From an uncultured Nitrosopumilaceae archaeon (GTDB taxonomy: Archaea > Thermoproteota > Nitrososphaeria > Nitrososphaerales > Nitrosopumilaceae): a DNA stretch of 46,007 nt. The notes beneath the pieces were generated by a model. That model had not been told where the DNA came from. It did not search any database and saw only the letters and a program-made list of their open reading frames with translations. Shown one piece after another: positions 16,055-25,134 of the stretch. Numbering within the stretch: the stretch's first letter is position 1; every line of letters starts with the position of its first letter. Both the position numbers and the translations under genes were made by a program. The stretch lies in the NCBI GenBank assembly GCA_937897875.1, contig CALCPD010000069.1:1-46007 (forward strand), given 5' to 3'.

Positions 16055-17676
16055 TCTATTATCACTGTAAGGAATTTGCCAATTGTGATATCAGAAGATT
16101 CTGCACCAAGTAAAATTTTGTATGTTCCAGGTAACGCATCATCTGAAGCTGAAATCTTAACATGTATTGCAACAGGATTATCAGAATTTAATTCAAAAGT
16201 TTCAACAGAGTCATGAATTAGTTCAACTTTTAAAAAATCATGAGTTGTAGATATTACAGATGAAAGAGATAGAATATCATTTTCAAATTCAGAATTGATT
16301 ATGAAATGGAATGTTGCAGAATCATCAGAAGTAATATTCAAAACATCATATTCAAATTGAATTTCAAGAGGCAAAGATACAGAAGTATCTACAACACCAA
16401 TTTTATTTTCAACCCACTCAGTAAACCAAATTTTATCTCCAGATACTGTAAAATCAAAAACTTGTGCAATTCCACAGTTATCTAAAACTTCAGTACCCGA
16501 ATCACAATCACCCCAATTAGGATTCTTTGAGGGTATATGGTATTCTACAAGAGATTGTGTTTTTGGATTCATTACAGAAATATTATTTGCAGTTTGTTCA
16601 TTAAATACAAGTCCTCCCTGATTATCATTTTCAATCCAATAAGGTCGAGATATAGGAGATTTGATGATACCTGTTTGGTTACCATATGTCTCAAACATAG
16701 GTTCAGCCGTAACATATTGAATAAATTTTTCAGTAGAAGGTTCAAAACTAAAGAAGGATGAAGAAGTGGTATCAGCTATCCAAAGTAAACCATCATCAGA
16801 GAAGGTTATTCCATTAGGAGTTAGTAACTGTACAGGTAACGCATATGCACTAATGTAATCAATTAAAGGTAAAAATTGTTCACCAGAGTCATATACATCA
16901 TTACGATAATCATTTTGGTTAAATTTAACTAAAAATCCACCTTGTTGAAATAACCAATTAGTATACCAAATGTCGTCATTTGCATCTAACGCAAAGTCAG
17001 CAGTTACAGAATCATCAATGGCAGATGGAATACTAAGATAGTTTACATCATCTTCAGTAGGATTAACATCTAAAATAGTTAATTTGTTTCCTGTAAAATC
17101 ATTAATAATAATTTGAGAACCTTCAATAGTTAATCTCTGAGGCAAAGAATCACCGCCGGAAGTAGGATAAGATAATCGTTCATATGTTTCATCAATAGTT
17201 GAAAATTTCCAAATAGAGTCATAGGTTTCATCAGTAAACCAAACTGAACCGTCAGGAGCATAATCAATTCCCCACATCATTGAACGACCACCATTAGGCC
17301 ATGTGGGATTATCATATTCAGTAAAAGTTTCAGTAATAGGATCAAATTTTGCCAAATTTCCAGTATTAGTTTCAGCAAACCAAGCATTACCATCATAATC
17401 AGATGTAATAGCTAACGGATTAGTACATTCAGTTGGAATCAAATATTCAGTAACATATTTTGTTGACTTGGCATCACCACCAGAACTACAAAAAGTGGTT
17501 CTTTGATTATCAGGGAAATTATCAGCAGGAGTTCCAGTAATTGTAACTTCAGGATCATTCATTGCAGCATAATCCACGTCTTCATCAAATCCAGGAATCG
17601 CAATTAGAACTCCAGAAGTCAACATGAGTCCACCGAGAAAAGCAAATGCCAAAATTCCCTTAGTCTGTTTTTTCAC
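16051..17676 (-). CDS. Secreted streptogramin-lyase-like (Vgb) beta-propeller protein
   Basis: A 541-aa protein with an N-terminal signal or anchor (KQTKGILAFAFLGGLMLTSG) and a propeller of about seven blades in which motifs such as NAWFAETNTGNLAKFDP, GSVWFTDETYDSIWKF and LLWIADTTSSSFFSF recur. These match the virginiamycin-B-lyase/SMP-30 style repeat. After residue about 440 an Ig-like beta domain follows (residues about 440-541). The antibiotic-lyase name reflects fold only: many archaea and bacteria carry such proteins with no known substrate. Ammonia oxidisers often encode several. It is likely exposed on the cell surface. Confidence 0.82.
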   Translation of the reverse strand: MKKQTKGILAFAFLGGLMLTSGVLIAIPGFDEDVDYAAMNDPEVTITGTPADNFPDNQRTTFCSSGGDAKSTKYVTEYLIPTECTNPLAITSDYDGNAWFAETNTGNLAKFDPITETFTEYDNPTWPNGGRSMMWGIDYAPDGSVWFTDETYDSIWKFSTIDETYERLSYPTSGGDSLPQRLTIEGSQIIINDFTGNKLTILDVNPTEDDVNYLSIPSAIDDSVTADFALDANDDIWYTNWLFQQGGFLVKFNQNDYRNDVYDSGEQFLPLIDYISAYALPVQLLTPNGITFSDDGLLWIADTTSSSFFSFEPSTEKFIQYVTAEPMFETYGNQTGIIKSPISRPYWIENDNQGGLVFNEQTANNISVMNPKTQSLVEYHIPSKNPNWGDCDSGTEVLDNCGIAQVFDFTVSGDKIWFTEWVENKIGVVDTSVSLPLEIQFEYDVLNITSDDSATFHFIINSEFENDILSLSSVISTTHDFLKVELIHDSVETFELNSDNPVAIHVKISASDDALPGTYKILLGAESSDITIGKFLTVIIE

Positions 17677-17719
17677 AAAGTTTTTCGGATCATACTGTTA
17701 ATATCTTATTCCCAGTAAA

Positions 17720-18094
17720 TCACAATAATTTCAAATCACCAGTAATTTTATCAATTAAATTTTCAGGTGCAGGTCCAATAGAAATACACGTAGTTGTACC
17801 AGGGGCCAATTGAGTGTGTCCAGCATCAGAAACTTCAGACCAAGGAAGATTCAAATCAATAGCATGTCTTTTCACTTCTTGCAATGGCTTAATGCCTGAA
17901 ACTTTTACAACCACTTTTTCTTGGCCACCCCACCATTCAGACCACCATTCAGGATGAGATTTTCTAACATGTTCAGCACCTAAAACACAAGCATGTCCCA
18001 CTTGTGCAGCTATCTTACCTTTACCCATATCAAGATCAGTCCTAACTACAATTACCTGCTTTATGTCACCCATGACATTATGAAGAACAGGCAC
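17720..18094 (-). CDS. pth2: Archaeal/eukaryotic-type peptidyl-tRNA hydrolase
   Basis: Releases tRNA from prematurely dropped peptidyl-tRNA. The 124-aa protein shows all Pth2 landmarks: KQVIVVRTDLDMGKGKIAAQ, VGHACVLGAE, a Trp-rich loop (WWSEWWGGQ), KVVVKVSG, and the C-terminal DAGHTQLAPGTTTCISIGPA with the catalytic-site Asp and Thr. Met8 (MGDIKQ) may be the true start. Divergent from the reductase gene across a 45-bp gap that holds a TATA-like box. Confidence 0.96.
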   Translation of the reverse strand: MPVLHNVMGDIKQVIVVRTDLDMGKGKIAAQVGHACVLGAEHVRKSHPEWWSEWWGGQEKVVVKVSGIKPLQEVKRHAIDLNLPWSEVSDAGHTQLAPGTTTCISIGPAPENLIDKITGDLKLL

Positions 18095-18110
18095 AATGAA
18101 AAACTTTGGA

Positions 18111-18118
18111 ATTAAATA
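18111..18118 (+). promoter_or_regulatory. TATA-like box before the reductase operon
   Basis: ATTAAATA lies 22 bp before the GTG start at 18140, the spacing expected for a leaderless archaeal mRNA. It is the only AT-rich box in the 45-bp gap between divergent genes; on the other strand it reads TATTTAAT and could also serve pth2. Confidence 0.45.
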
Positions 18119-18139
18119 ATTGACAAAGAACCAAAATCT

Positions 18140-19276
18140 GTGTACTATGACGTAGTTGTTGCAGGAGGAAGTGTTGCAGGGCTATTATCTGCCAGAGAAA
18201 TTTCTTCAAAAGGATTTTCAGTCTTAGTAATTGAAGAAGACTATGAAATTGGAACACCAGAACATTGTGGTGGACTGGTAAGTATTGCAGGTTTAGAAGA
18301 ATTAGGAGTAATCCCGTTTAGAAAAACATTTGATCATATGATGGAATCTGCAGAAATAAAATCACCAGATGGAAAAAGTTTTACAATAAATTCGAAAAAA
18401 CAAAAAGTAGTTGAAATTAGTAGAAGAGAGCTAGATAAACAAATTGCATTTCAAGCTCAAAAAAATGGAACAGAAATTAAAGTTAGAACAAGTTTTCAAG
18501 AAGTAACAAATACAGGAATAAGAACTAATGAAGAAAATATAGATTGTAAAATTTTTGTTGATGCAAGAGGAGTATCATCACTAATACATAAAGACAGAAC
18601 AGGGATATTATCATCAGCACAATATGAGATTTATGCAAATTGGATTAAAAAAGGAAAAGTAGAAGTAATTTTTGATCAAGAAAAATATCCAGGATTTTTT
18701 GCATGGGTAATTCCATCCAACGAAGGAAAAGGGAAAGTAGGTGTAGCAGGAAAAGGGATTAACGTGTCAGATACATTAAATGAAATTCTTAAAGAAAAAG
18801 GAAAATATTCAACAATTAGAAAAATATTTGCACCGATTTGGATTAAAGGTCCAATTGAGAAATTCGTGGATGGGAAAACAGTGATTGTAGGAGATGCTGC
18901 AGGGCAAGCAAAACCAACAACAGCAGGAGGGATATTCACTAGTGGTATGGGAGGGGTTTTTGCAGGGCAAGCAATTTCTAAATTTTTGAAAACAAATGAA
19001 ATTTCACATCTACAAGAATATCAAAAGAGATGGACAGAAAGATTTGGAAAGGAATTTGATAAACAATTACTTGCAAGAAAAATATTAGAAAGATTAGACA
19101 ATCAAACAATCAACAAATTATTTGAATCAATCACACCAGAAATAACTAATGAAATTTCAGAAAAGGATGATTTTGATTTTCATACAAGTTCAATCATTAA
19201 ATTACTAGGGATCAAAGGATCTCTGAAAACAGCTCAGACACTAATCAGTGGAGAGTTCAAAAAAATATTGGGTTAA
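18140..19276 (+). CDS. Geranylgeranyl-reductase-family FAD oxidoreductase
   Basis: A 378-aa flavoprotein of the family that saturates the geranylgeranyl chains of archaeal membrane lipids or quinones. The N-terminal FAD site reads YDVVVAGGSVAGLLSAREIS, followed by EHCGGLVS, a family hallmark. A second FAD motif, VIVGDAAGQAKPTTAGGIFT, lies near residue 255. GTG start at 18140. It heads a rightward gene set with zinc-finger, aEF1B and cdc48. The choice between lipid and quinone substrate is open, since archaea carry several paralogues. Confidence 0.9.
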   Translation: MYYDVVVAGGSVAGLLSAREISSKGFSVLVIEEDYEIGTPEHCGGLVSIAGLEELGVIPFRKTFDHMMESAEIKSPDGKSFTINSKKQKVVEISRRELDKQIAFQAQKNGTEIKVRTSFQEVTNTGIRTNEENIDCKIFVDARGVSSLIHKDRTGILSSAQYEIYANWIKKGKVEVIFDQEKYPGFFAWVIPSNEGKGKVGVAGKGINVSDTLNEILKEKGKYSTIRKIFAPIWIKGPIEKFVDGKTVIVGDAAGQAKPTTAGGIFTSGMGGVFAGQAISKFLKTNEISHLQEYQKRWTERFGKEFDKQLLARKILERLDNQTINKLFESITPEITNEISEKDDFDFHTSSIIKLLGIKGSLKTAQTLISGEFKKILG

Positions 19277-19306
19277 AAAGAGATAGAAGTTTTAAGGAAA
19301 GTATAA

Positions 19307-19510
19307 ATGATGTTTACAGAAAATTTGAGCATGTCATCTACTATATCATTACCAACATGCAGTTGTTGTCATAGACCAATTATGCCTAATGATAAATGTG
19401 TAAAATTCAATTGTCCTAATTGTGGAGTAGACCTTATTTGGAGATGTGAAAGTTGCAGAGAAGCCGCAAGAAATTATACTTGTTCTTCATGTAATTTCCA
19501 AGGACCTTAA
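19307..19510 (+). CDS. Four-knuckle zinc-finger protein (HVO_2753-like)
   Basis: A 67-aa protein with four CxxC knuckles: Cys18/21, 36/39, 47/50 and 59/62. They make two zinc sites, as in the small archaeal zinc-finger family known from haloarchaea (HVO_2753). Met9 ([10 protein letters not shown]) may be the real start. It sits 5 bp before the aEF1B gene, the arrangement widely conserved in archaea and pointing to a translation-linked role. Confidence 0.9.
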   Translation: MMFTENLSMSSTISLPTCSCCHRPIMPNDKCVKFNCPNCGVDLIWRCESCREAARNYTCSSCNFQGP

Positions 19511-19515
19511 ACAAA

Positions 19516-19782
19516 ATGACAGATATTGTTTTGATAGCAAAAATCCTTCCAACAGGAATGGAAGTAGATTTAGACAAATTAGCAGAAAACGTAAAAACAT
19601 CATTAAAAGATGGAATTAGTTTAAAGCGACATGCAAAAGAACCATTAGCTTTTGGATTAGAATGCCTAAAAGCAGAATTTGTATTAGAAGATAAAGAAGG
19701 ACAGATGGATTCACTAGAAGATACTGTTAGAGCAGTAGAAGGCGTTAGTGAATTTGAAGTACTTAGCATGAGTCGTAATTAA
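19516..19782 (+). CDS. ef1b: Archaeal elongation factor 1-beta (nucleotide exchange factor)
   Basis: Exchanges GDP for GTP on elongation factor 1-alpha. The 88-aa protein matches the compact archaeal form: [20 protein letters not shown], the loop [20 protein letters not shown] and the C-terminal [20 protein letters not shown]. Length is typical (about 88-92 aa). It lies between the zinc-finger gene and cdc48 with gaps of 5 and 23 bp. Confidence 0.95.
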   Translation: MTDIVLIAKILPTGMEVDLDKLAENVKTSLKDGISLKRHAKEPLAFGLECLKAEFVLEDKEGQMDSLEDTVRAVEGVSEFEVLSMSRN

Positions 19783-19805
19783 CATAGCAGGAATTAAGTG
19801 ATTTT

Positions 19806-21974
19806 TTGGTCCGCAAAGAAGAGCCTTTGCAAATGAGAATTGGTGAAGCAAAACAAAGAGACGTAGGTAAAAAACGTGCCAGAGTAGGTCCTGAAGCAAT
19901 GGATTTTCTTAAAGCAGAACCAGGAGATATTGTAGAAATAATGGGCTCAAGAACAACATGTGCAATTATTTGGCCAGTAGATGAAGATGAAAAGTTTCCA
20001 GACATTATTAGAATCGATGGACAAACAAGAAAAAATGTAGGTGGAACTCTAAATGATATTGTCAAAATAAGAAAAGTAACATCAAAAATTGCAAAATCAA
20101 TTACACTAACACCAGTTAATGACATAGTAACAATAGATAAGGAATTCACAGATTTTGTAAAAAATAGACTCAAAGGGTTGCCAATTACACATGGTGATGA
20201 AATATCGGTAATGATATTAGGAAATTCCATGGATTTCAAAATTTCAAAAACAACTCCAAAAGGAGTAATCAAAATAGACAAAACAACTGAAGTGAACATA
20301 TCATCTGAAACTTCAATCGATAGAAAGGTTAGAGTTACATACGAAGAAGTCGGAGGTTTAAAAGAAAAAACTAAAGCAATGAGAGAAATTGTAGAGTTAC
20401 CATTACGACATCCAGAATTGTTTGCAAGATTAGGAGTTGAGCCACATAGTGGAATTTTACTTTATGGTCCACCAGGATGTGGAAAAACATTACTTGCAAA
20501 AGTTATGGCAAGTGAATCTGAAGCTAACATGTACCCAATTAATGGTCCAGAAATTATGAACAAGTATTACGGAGAAACAGAAGCAAAATTAAGAGATATT
20601 TTCAAAGAAGCAAAAGATAATTCTCCAAGCATAATTTTCATTGATGAAATTGATGCAATTGCACCAAAAAGAGAAGAAGTGTACGGAGATGTTGAAAAAA
20701 GAGTTGTGGCACAATTATTGGCATTAATGGATGGGTTAACAGACAGGGGAAATGTAATCGTGTTAGGTGCAACAAATAGACCAGACAGCGTAGATCCAGC
20801 ACTTAGAAGACCAGGAAGATTTGATAGAGAATTCGAAATTACAGTTCCAAATGAAGATGGAAGGTATGAAATTTTACAAATCCATACTAGAGGAATGCCA
20901 ATTAACGAAGACATAGATCTTAAAGGATTATCTACAGAATTACACGGATATACAGGTGCAGATATCAAATCACTTTGCAGAGAAGCTGCTATGAAATCAA
21001 TTCGAAGATACCTACCAGAAATTGATCTTGAAACAGAAAAAATTTCTTCAGAAGTACTACAATCAATGCAAATTAAATTAATTGATTTCTACGATGCAAT
21101 GCATGAAGTAGTTCCCACAGCAATGAGAGAATTTTACATAGAAAGACCAAAAGTGTGGTGGAGTGATGTAGGAGGATTAGAGGATATTAAAAAAAGTTTA
21201 ACAGACAACATAATCACCGCAATAAAAGAACCAAACAAATTTACAAAAATGGGCATCAAGCCTCCAAAAGGTGTTTTACTTTATGGTCCACCAGGATGTG
21301 GAAAAACATTACTTGCAAGAGCAGTAGCTACAGAAACGGGTGCAAATATGATATTAGTTAGAGGTCCAGAAATTCTTTCAAAATGGGTAGGAGAATCAGA
21401 AAAAGCAGTGAGGGACATATTTAGAAAAGCAAAAGCATCATCACCATGTATAGTAATTTTTGATGAATTAGATTCACTTGCAAAATTAAAAACAACTGAA
21501 GGCGGTGCAGGAGAAACAATTCTAAGTCAATTGCTAACAGAAATAGAAGAGGGCATATCATCACGAGTTGTAGTGATAGGAATTACAAATAGACCAGACA
21601 TCATAGACAATTCATTATTACGAACAGGTAGATTAGATCTTGTTCTTTATGTGTCACATCCAGATGAAAAAGGAAGGTTAGAGATCATTAAAACACTAAC
21701 AAAAAAAATGCCATTAACAAACGACGTAAAATTGCAAGAAATTGCAATTGCAACACAAGGTCATACAGGAGCAGATTTAGCTGCATTATGTAGAGAAGCA
21801 GCAGTTCATGCAATGAGAAATAATTCATCAAAAATTACCAGTCATGACTTTGCAGTTAGTTTGAAACAAGTAAAACCATCAATCACCAAAGAAATAGATC
21901 AGTGGTATAACACCATAAGAGAAAGTATATCTAATGTAGTACCCAAGTCAGGAGAGAAAGCATTTTACGGTTAA
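19806..21974 (+). CDS. cdc48: CDC48/VCP-type AAA+ ATPase
   Basis: A hexameric unfoldase that feeds proteins to the proteasome or remodels complexes. The 722-aa protein has the N domain ([20 protein letters not shown] onward, residues about 10-180) and two AAA modules. D1 has Walker A GPPGCGKT, Walker [16 protein letters not shown] and [13 protein letters not shown]2 repeats [20 protein letters not shown] and [11 protein letters not shown]. In D2 the Walker B is FDELD rather than FDEID. The start is TTG at 19806; an ATG at 19832 is a possible alternative but would trim residues. The two Walker A regions share 45 identical bp. Confidence 0.96.
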   Translation: MVRKEEPLQMRIGEAKQRDVGKKRARVGPEAMDFLKAEPGDIVEIMGSRTTCAIIWPVDEDEKFPDIIRIDGQTRKNVGGTLNDIVKIRKVTSKIAKSITLTPVNDIVTIDKEFTDFVKNRLKGLPITHGDEISVMILGNSMDFKISKTTPKGVIKIDKTTEVNISSETSIDRKVRVTYEEVGGLKEKTKAMREIVELPLRHPELFARLGVEPHSGILLYGPPGCGKTLLAKVMASESEANMYPINGPEIMNKYYGETEAKLRDIFKEAKDNSPSIIFIDEIDAIAPKREEVYGDVEKRVVAQLLALMDGLTDRGNVIVLGATNRPDSVDPALRRPGRFDREFEITVPNEDGRYEILQIHTRGMPINEDIDLKGLSTELHGYTGADIKSLCREAAMKSIRRYLPEIDLETEKISSEVLQSMQIKLIDFYDAMHEVVPTAMREFYIERPKVWWSDVGGLEDIKKSLTDNIITAIKEPNKFTKMGIKPPKGVLLYGPPGCGKTLLARAVATETGANMILVRGPEILSKWVGESEKAVRDIFRKAKASSPCIVIFDELDSLAKLKTTEGGAGETILSQLLTEIEEGISSRVVVIGITNRPDIIDNSLLRTGRLDLVLYVSHPDEKGRLEIIKTLTKKMPLTNDVKLQEIAIATQGHTGADLAALCREAAVHAMRNNSSKITSHDFAVSLKQVKPSITKEIDQWYNTIRESISNVVPKSGEKAFYG

Positions 21975-21976
21975 TC

Positions 21977-22273
21977 ATGACAATCCCATTAAGAAACACA
22001 ATATTTGAAAAAATTAAAGAAGCAAACTCACTAACAGATGTTGAACTATACAAGAGTTTAACAAAAGATGGACTAAATTTACCAGAAGATAAATTTAACA
22101 AATTACTTTTAGATTTAGAAATTTTAGGACTAATCAAAGTAGCTTGGTTTACAAAAGATGAACGTAGAATTGAAGTAATAATAGTTGAAAAAGAAGAGGA
22201 TCCAATTGAAAAACAGAATAAAGAAGTAATGGAAAAAGATTATGAAGCAAGTTTTCCTGGATTAGATAAGTAA
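21977..22273 (+). CDS. Winged-helix-like small protein downstream of cdc48
   Basis: A 98-aa protein starting 2 bp after the cdc48 stop. Three helices (RNTIFEKIKEAN, TDVELYKSLTKDG, EDKFNKLLLDLEILGL) followed by a two-strand wing (IKVAWFTKDERRIEVIIVEK) suggest a winged-helix fold, then an acidic helical tail. It may be an adaptor of the CDC48 machine or a regulator; the fold reading is by eye and position is the only link. Confidence 0.65.
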   Translation: MTIPLRNTIFEKIKEANSLTDVELYKSLTKDGLNLPEDKFNKLLLDLEILGLIKVAWFTKDERRIEVIIVEKEEDPIEKQNKEVMEKDYEASFPGLDK

Positions 22274-22282
22274 GTAAAAAAA

Positions 22283-23170
22283 TTAAATTAAAGGAAAATG
22301 AAAAGCTGCATCTAATGCGACTGCAACAAAAATTATTGTCAAATAAGGAGCAGTTACTTTGTATGCTTTCCAAGCAAATTCAGATGTAGGTGTTTTTGTT
22401 AATTTGTAATGATATACAAGCATCAATCCACCAGATACAGATGCAATAATTGCATAAACAATTCCCAATCCATCAGGAATTAATACTAGAATTAAAGAAT
22501 AAGGAATTAAAATCAAAGTATTTCCCAAAATAAATTTAGATGTTTTTTGCATTCCAATAACAACAGGTAACATAGGAACTTCAGCTTGTGCATATTCATC
22601 CTTAATTTTCATTGCAAGGCACCAAAAGTGAGAAGGAGTCCACACAAATACTAAAAAGCCAACTAAAAATCCTAACAAGTCCATACTGCCAGTTGCAGCA
22701 GCCCATCCAGCCCAAGCTGCAGCACTACCAGCAATTCCACCAATTACAATGTTAGAAGTATTTCTACGTTTGAGCCAAACAGTGTAAATTATCACATAAG
22801 AAAATATTCCCACTGCAATGAAAAATGCAGAAATAGCATTAAGTGCAAAGAATCCATAAATTACAGAAATACAACTTACAGCTAATCCATATAACAAAAC
22901 ATTCGATGCAGCCATTCTTCCAGAAGGAATAGGTCTAGAACTAGTTCTACTCATTTTAGGATCAATGTCTTTATCATAATAATGATTTAATGCACTAGAT
23001 CCAGCAGATGCCAAAGCTCCAGCTATAATGATATGTAAATAATCTAGGTATTCTAGCGGAGGAGATCCAGGAACTAATTTACTTGCAGCATACATGGATG
23101 TAACTGCAGTAATTACTAAAAGAACAACAATTCGTGGTTTAGATATTTCGATGATTTCATTAATTCCCAA
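22283..23170 (-). CDS. ctaB: Protoheme IX farnesyltransferase (haem O synthase)
   Basis: Attaches a farnesyl-type chain to haem B, giving haem O for terminal oxidases. The 295-aa polytopic protein has the UbiA-family prenyl-diphosphate site NHYYDKDID (Asn62, Asp66, Asp70) followed by RTSSRPIPSGR, the second polar loop with WTPSHFWCLAMKIKDEY, about eight or nine membrane helices, and the SKPRIVVLLVITA start. A TATA-like box about 29 bp upstream implies a leaderless mRNA. It stands opposite the double cupredoxin gene; both serve copper/haem electron transport. Confidence 0.95.
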   Translation of the reverse strand: MGINEIIEISKPRIVVLLVITAVTSMYAASKLVPGSPPLEYLDYLHIIIAGALASAGSSALNHYYDKDIDPKMSRTSSRPIPSGRMAASNVLLYGLAVSCISVIYGFFALNAISAFFIAVGIFSYVIIYTVWLKRRNTSNIVIGGIAGSAAAWAGWAAATGSMDLLGFLVGFLVFVWTPSHFWCLAMKIKDEYAQAEVPMLPVVIGMQKTSKFILGNTLILIPYSLILVLIPDGLGIVYAIIASVSGGLMLVYHYKLTKTPTSEFAWKAYKVTAPYLTIIFVAVALDAAFHFPLI

Positions 23171-23194
23171 TTTACTCTATCCAGTTACAAAGTG

Positions 23195-23204
23195 GTTTTA
23201 TTCC
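23195..23204 (-). promoter_or_regulatory. TATA-like box of ctaB
   Basis: On the minus strand the sequence reads GGAATAAAAC, centred about 29 bp before the ATG of ctaB, the spacing of a leaderless archaeal promoter. Seen only as sequence and spacing. Confidence 0.45.
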
Positions 23205-23265
23205 TTGTTGTAGATCCATTATATTTCAAAAGGAATAAGTATCTCACCCCTACCAGCTTATTTTA

Positions 23266-24357
23266 ATGAGTAATTGGGACCTATTAATGCCAGGCATGGG
23301 CCTTACAGGCGTAGGATTAGCAGGCCTCATATTGTCATATGCAGGAATTGCACATACATTCATCGATGGTATGCATGCATTAACAGGATTAACAATGTTT
23401 GTAGGACTAATTTTTACAGCGGCAGGAATTCTAGATGGAGGTATTTCTACAAGCAATAGAGCCAAAATTACAACTTTGGTAATTGTTGCAATTTCACTAG
23501 GATTTGGAATCTATGCATTAGGTACAATGAATACATCAGACTTTACACTTACAGTAGTACTAATTTTACTAGCAGTTGCACTTCCAGCATTAGCAATAGG
23601 ATACATTGCAATGAAAAAACCAGGAAGTCTAAAACCAATTGGTTTAGTTTTAGGATTAGCAGTTGCCAGTGCTATGGTTATTTGGATTACAGCAGGAACA
23701 ATGAGTGAACAAGACGCAGAGATAGCAGAAGAAATGATAAATGAAGATGCAATGGAAGGAGAAGTGACAGGACCAATTTTTGCAATTGAAATCCTCAAGG
23801 ATTCAGCACAAGAGGGAAATCCAGATTATGATCCAGACAGAGCAGTAGTTACACAAGGACATACAGTAGAATGGATTAATGCAGACATTGCACCACATAC
23901 AGTTACCAGTTCAATTGATTATGGTGAAACATTTGATTCAAGTTTAATCAGTGCAGGAGAGACATTTACTTTAGATACAACTAATTTAGAAATTGGAGAA
24001 TACGAATACTTGTGCATAGTTCACCCATGGATGATTGCAACATTAGTTGTAGAAGCACCAAAAGAAGCAACCAAAATTATAATTCCTGAAGGTGCAGCAA
24101 TTCCAGAAGAAGGTAAAATATTCTATGATCCAGAAACAATCAACATTACAACTGGAACTACAATAGAATGGATTAACGAAGATCCTGCAATGCATACAGC
24201 AACATCAGGTAGTCCAACGAATGGAGCTGATGGAGTATTTGATTCACAAATATTGAACATCAATGATACATACCAATTTACATTTACAGATGCAGGTAAT
24301 TATGATTATTATTGTATTTTACATCCATGGATGCTTGGAACTATTAATGTAGAATAG
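23266..24357 (+). CDS. Membrane protein with two plastocyanin-like (type 1 copper) domains
   Basis: A 363-aa protein with about five N-terminal membrane helices (residues about 9-31, 34-58, 68-88, 93-115, 121-143) and two outward cupredoxin domains. Each domain has a full type 1 copper set: APHTVTSS plus CIVHPWM in the first, AMHTATSG plus CILHPWM in the second, giving His, Cys, His and Met. Blue copper proteins replace cytochrome c in ammonia-oxidising archaea, so this is probably a two-copper electron carrier fixed to the membrane. Co-transcribed with the JAMM gene 2 bp downstream. Confidence 0.92.
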   Translation: MSNWDLLMPGMGLTGVGLAGLILSYAGIAHTFIDGMHALTGLTMFVGLIFTAAGILDGGISTSNRAKITTLVIVAISLGFGIYALGTMNTSDFTLTVVLILLAVALPALAIGYIAMKKPGSLKPIGLVLGLAVASAMVIWITAGTMSEQDAEIAEEMINEDAMEGEVTGPIFAIEILKDSAQEGNPDYDPDRAVVTQGHTVEWINADIAPHTVTSSIDYGETFDSSLISAGETFTLDTTNLEIGEYEYLCIVHPWMIATLVVEAPKEATKIIIPEGAAIPEEGKIFYDPETINITTGTTIEWINEDPAMHTATSGSPTNGADGVFDSQILNINDTYQFTFTDAGNYDYYCILHPWMLGTINVE

Positions 24358-24359
24358 AT

Positions 24360-24752
24360 TTGCAGGAAATTATTTTACAACAATCATACAAAAAAACTCT
24401 TTCACAGTATTCAGAAAATCAAAAACCCAATGAATCATGTGCATTATTATTTGGAAAAAATAATCAAGTTCTGGATATTTTTTTAACTGAAAATATTGAA
24501 GAATCACCAATAAATTTTACAATATCAAATGAACAATTGATAGAAGGGTACAAAATGGCTGAAAATAAAAAAATGGAAGTCATAGGAATATTTCATTCCC
24601 ACCCCAATTCAGATGCATTTCCTTCAAATACAGATAAAAAATTCATGCAAAGTAATCCAGTAGTCTGGATAATTTACTCAGGAATAAATAAAAACTTCAG
24701 AGCATTTATTCTGGATTCAGAAACCAAAGAAATCCCAATTAAAGAAAAATAG
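24360..24752 (+). CDS. JAMM/MPN+ metalloprotease (deubiquitinase/desampylase-like)
   Basis: A 130-aa JAB1/MPN/Mov34 domain with a complete metal site: Glu25 in NESCALLFG, then His79-Ser-His81-Pro-x6-Ser89-x2-Asp92 in FHSHPNSDAFPSNTDKKF. In archaea such enzymes remove ubiquitin-like SAMP modifiers or process them. It begins with TTG, 2 bp after the cupredoxin stop, so it is in that operon; the CDC48 gene lies 2.4 kb away. The catalytic motif is seen; the substrate is inferred. Confidence 0.93.
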   Translation: MQEIILQQSYKKTLSQYSENQKPNESCALLFGKNNQVLDIFLTENIEESPINFTISNEQLIEGYKMAENKKMEVIGIFHSHPNSDAFPSNTDKKFMQSNPVVWIIYSGINKNFRAFILDSETKEIPIKEK

Positions 24753-24786
24753 ACTTGATCAAATGTAAGAATATGGAATCAGCTTT

Positions 24787-24801
24787 GGGATTAAATATCC
24801 C
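24787..24801 (+). promoter_or_regulatory. Palindrome overlapping the TATA box of the DUF2024 gene
   Basis: GGGAT-TAAAT-ATCCC, a perfect 5-bp inverted repeat around an AT core. The core doubles as a TATA box (ATTAAATA), ending about 20 bp before the ATG at 24819, so the mRNA should be leaderless. A protein bound to the palindrome would block TBP. Sequence seen; role inferred. Confidence 0.45.
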
Positions 24802-24818
24802 TTATTTTAACAAAAAAT

Positions 24819-25076
24819 ATGGAAATTCACGTATACGACACTTATGTCAAAGCAGCAGACGGACACACCATGCACTTTGATGTAATTACTGGTGAAAAAG
24901 ATCATCCTAAAGCAATTGAATTTGGTAAGGAATGGTTAAAAGAAATAGGAGAGGGAGAAGCAGAAATGACACAAAACGAATGTACTTTCTGTCACTCACA
25001 ATCTTGTCCAGAGCCTGTAGAACAGGCAATTAAGGAAAAAGGTTATTTCATTCAAAAAATGGAAGGCTGTCCTTAA
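24819..25076 (+). CDS. DUF2024 family protein
   Basis: An 85-aa protein matching the DUF2024 pattern: IHVYDTYVKAADGHTMHFDV, then AIEFGKEWLKEIGEGEAEMT, and the Cys-rich NECTFCHSQSCPEPVEQAI ending in EGCP. Cysteines in CTFCHSQSC suggest metal binding. The family is small and of unknown function in bacteria and archaea. It has its own palindromic promoter region. Confidence 0.85.
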   Translation: MEIHVYDTYVKAADGHTMHFDVITGEKDHPKAIEFGKEWLKEIGEGEAEMTQNECTFCHSQSCPEPVEQAIKEKGYFIQKMEGCP

Positions 25077-25079
25077 ACA

Positions 25080-25110
25080 TTTTTTTTATTTTTTAAAATA
25101 AAATTTTTTT
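25080..25110 (+). terminator. T-rich transcription terminator after DUF2024 gene
   Basis: Three long T runs within 31 bp start 3 bp after the stop codon, the usual archaeal termination signal. A second small gene begins at 25135, past the run. Confidence 0.45.
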
Positions 25111-25134
25111 ACTACTTACAACAGTATTCATTTC

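Noticed and set aside
16051-17676. Antibiotic (streptogramin) resistance gene
   Set aside because: Only the propeller fold matches; such proteins are widespread in archaea that never meet streptogramins, so resistance is not supported.
19763-20299. 178-aa open frame antisense to the start of cdc48
   Set aside because: It lies opposite the N domain of cdc48, shows no motif, and is a by-product of the codon bias of the real gene.
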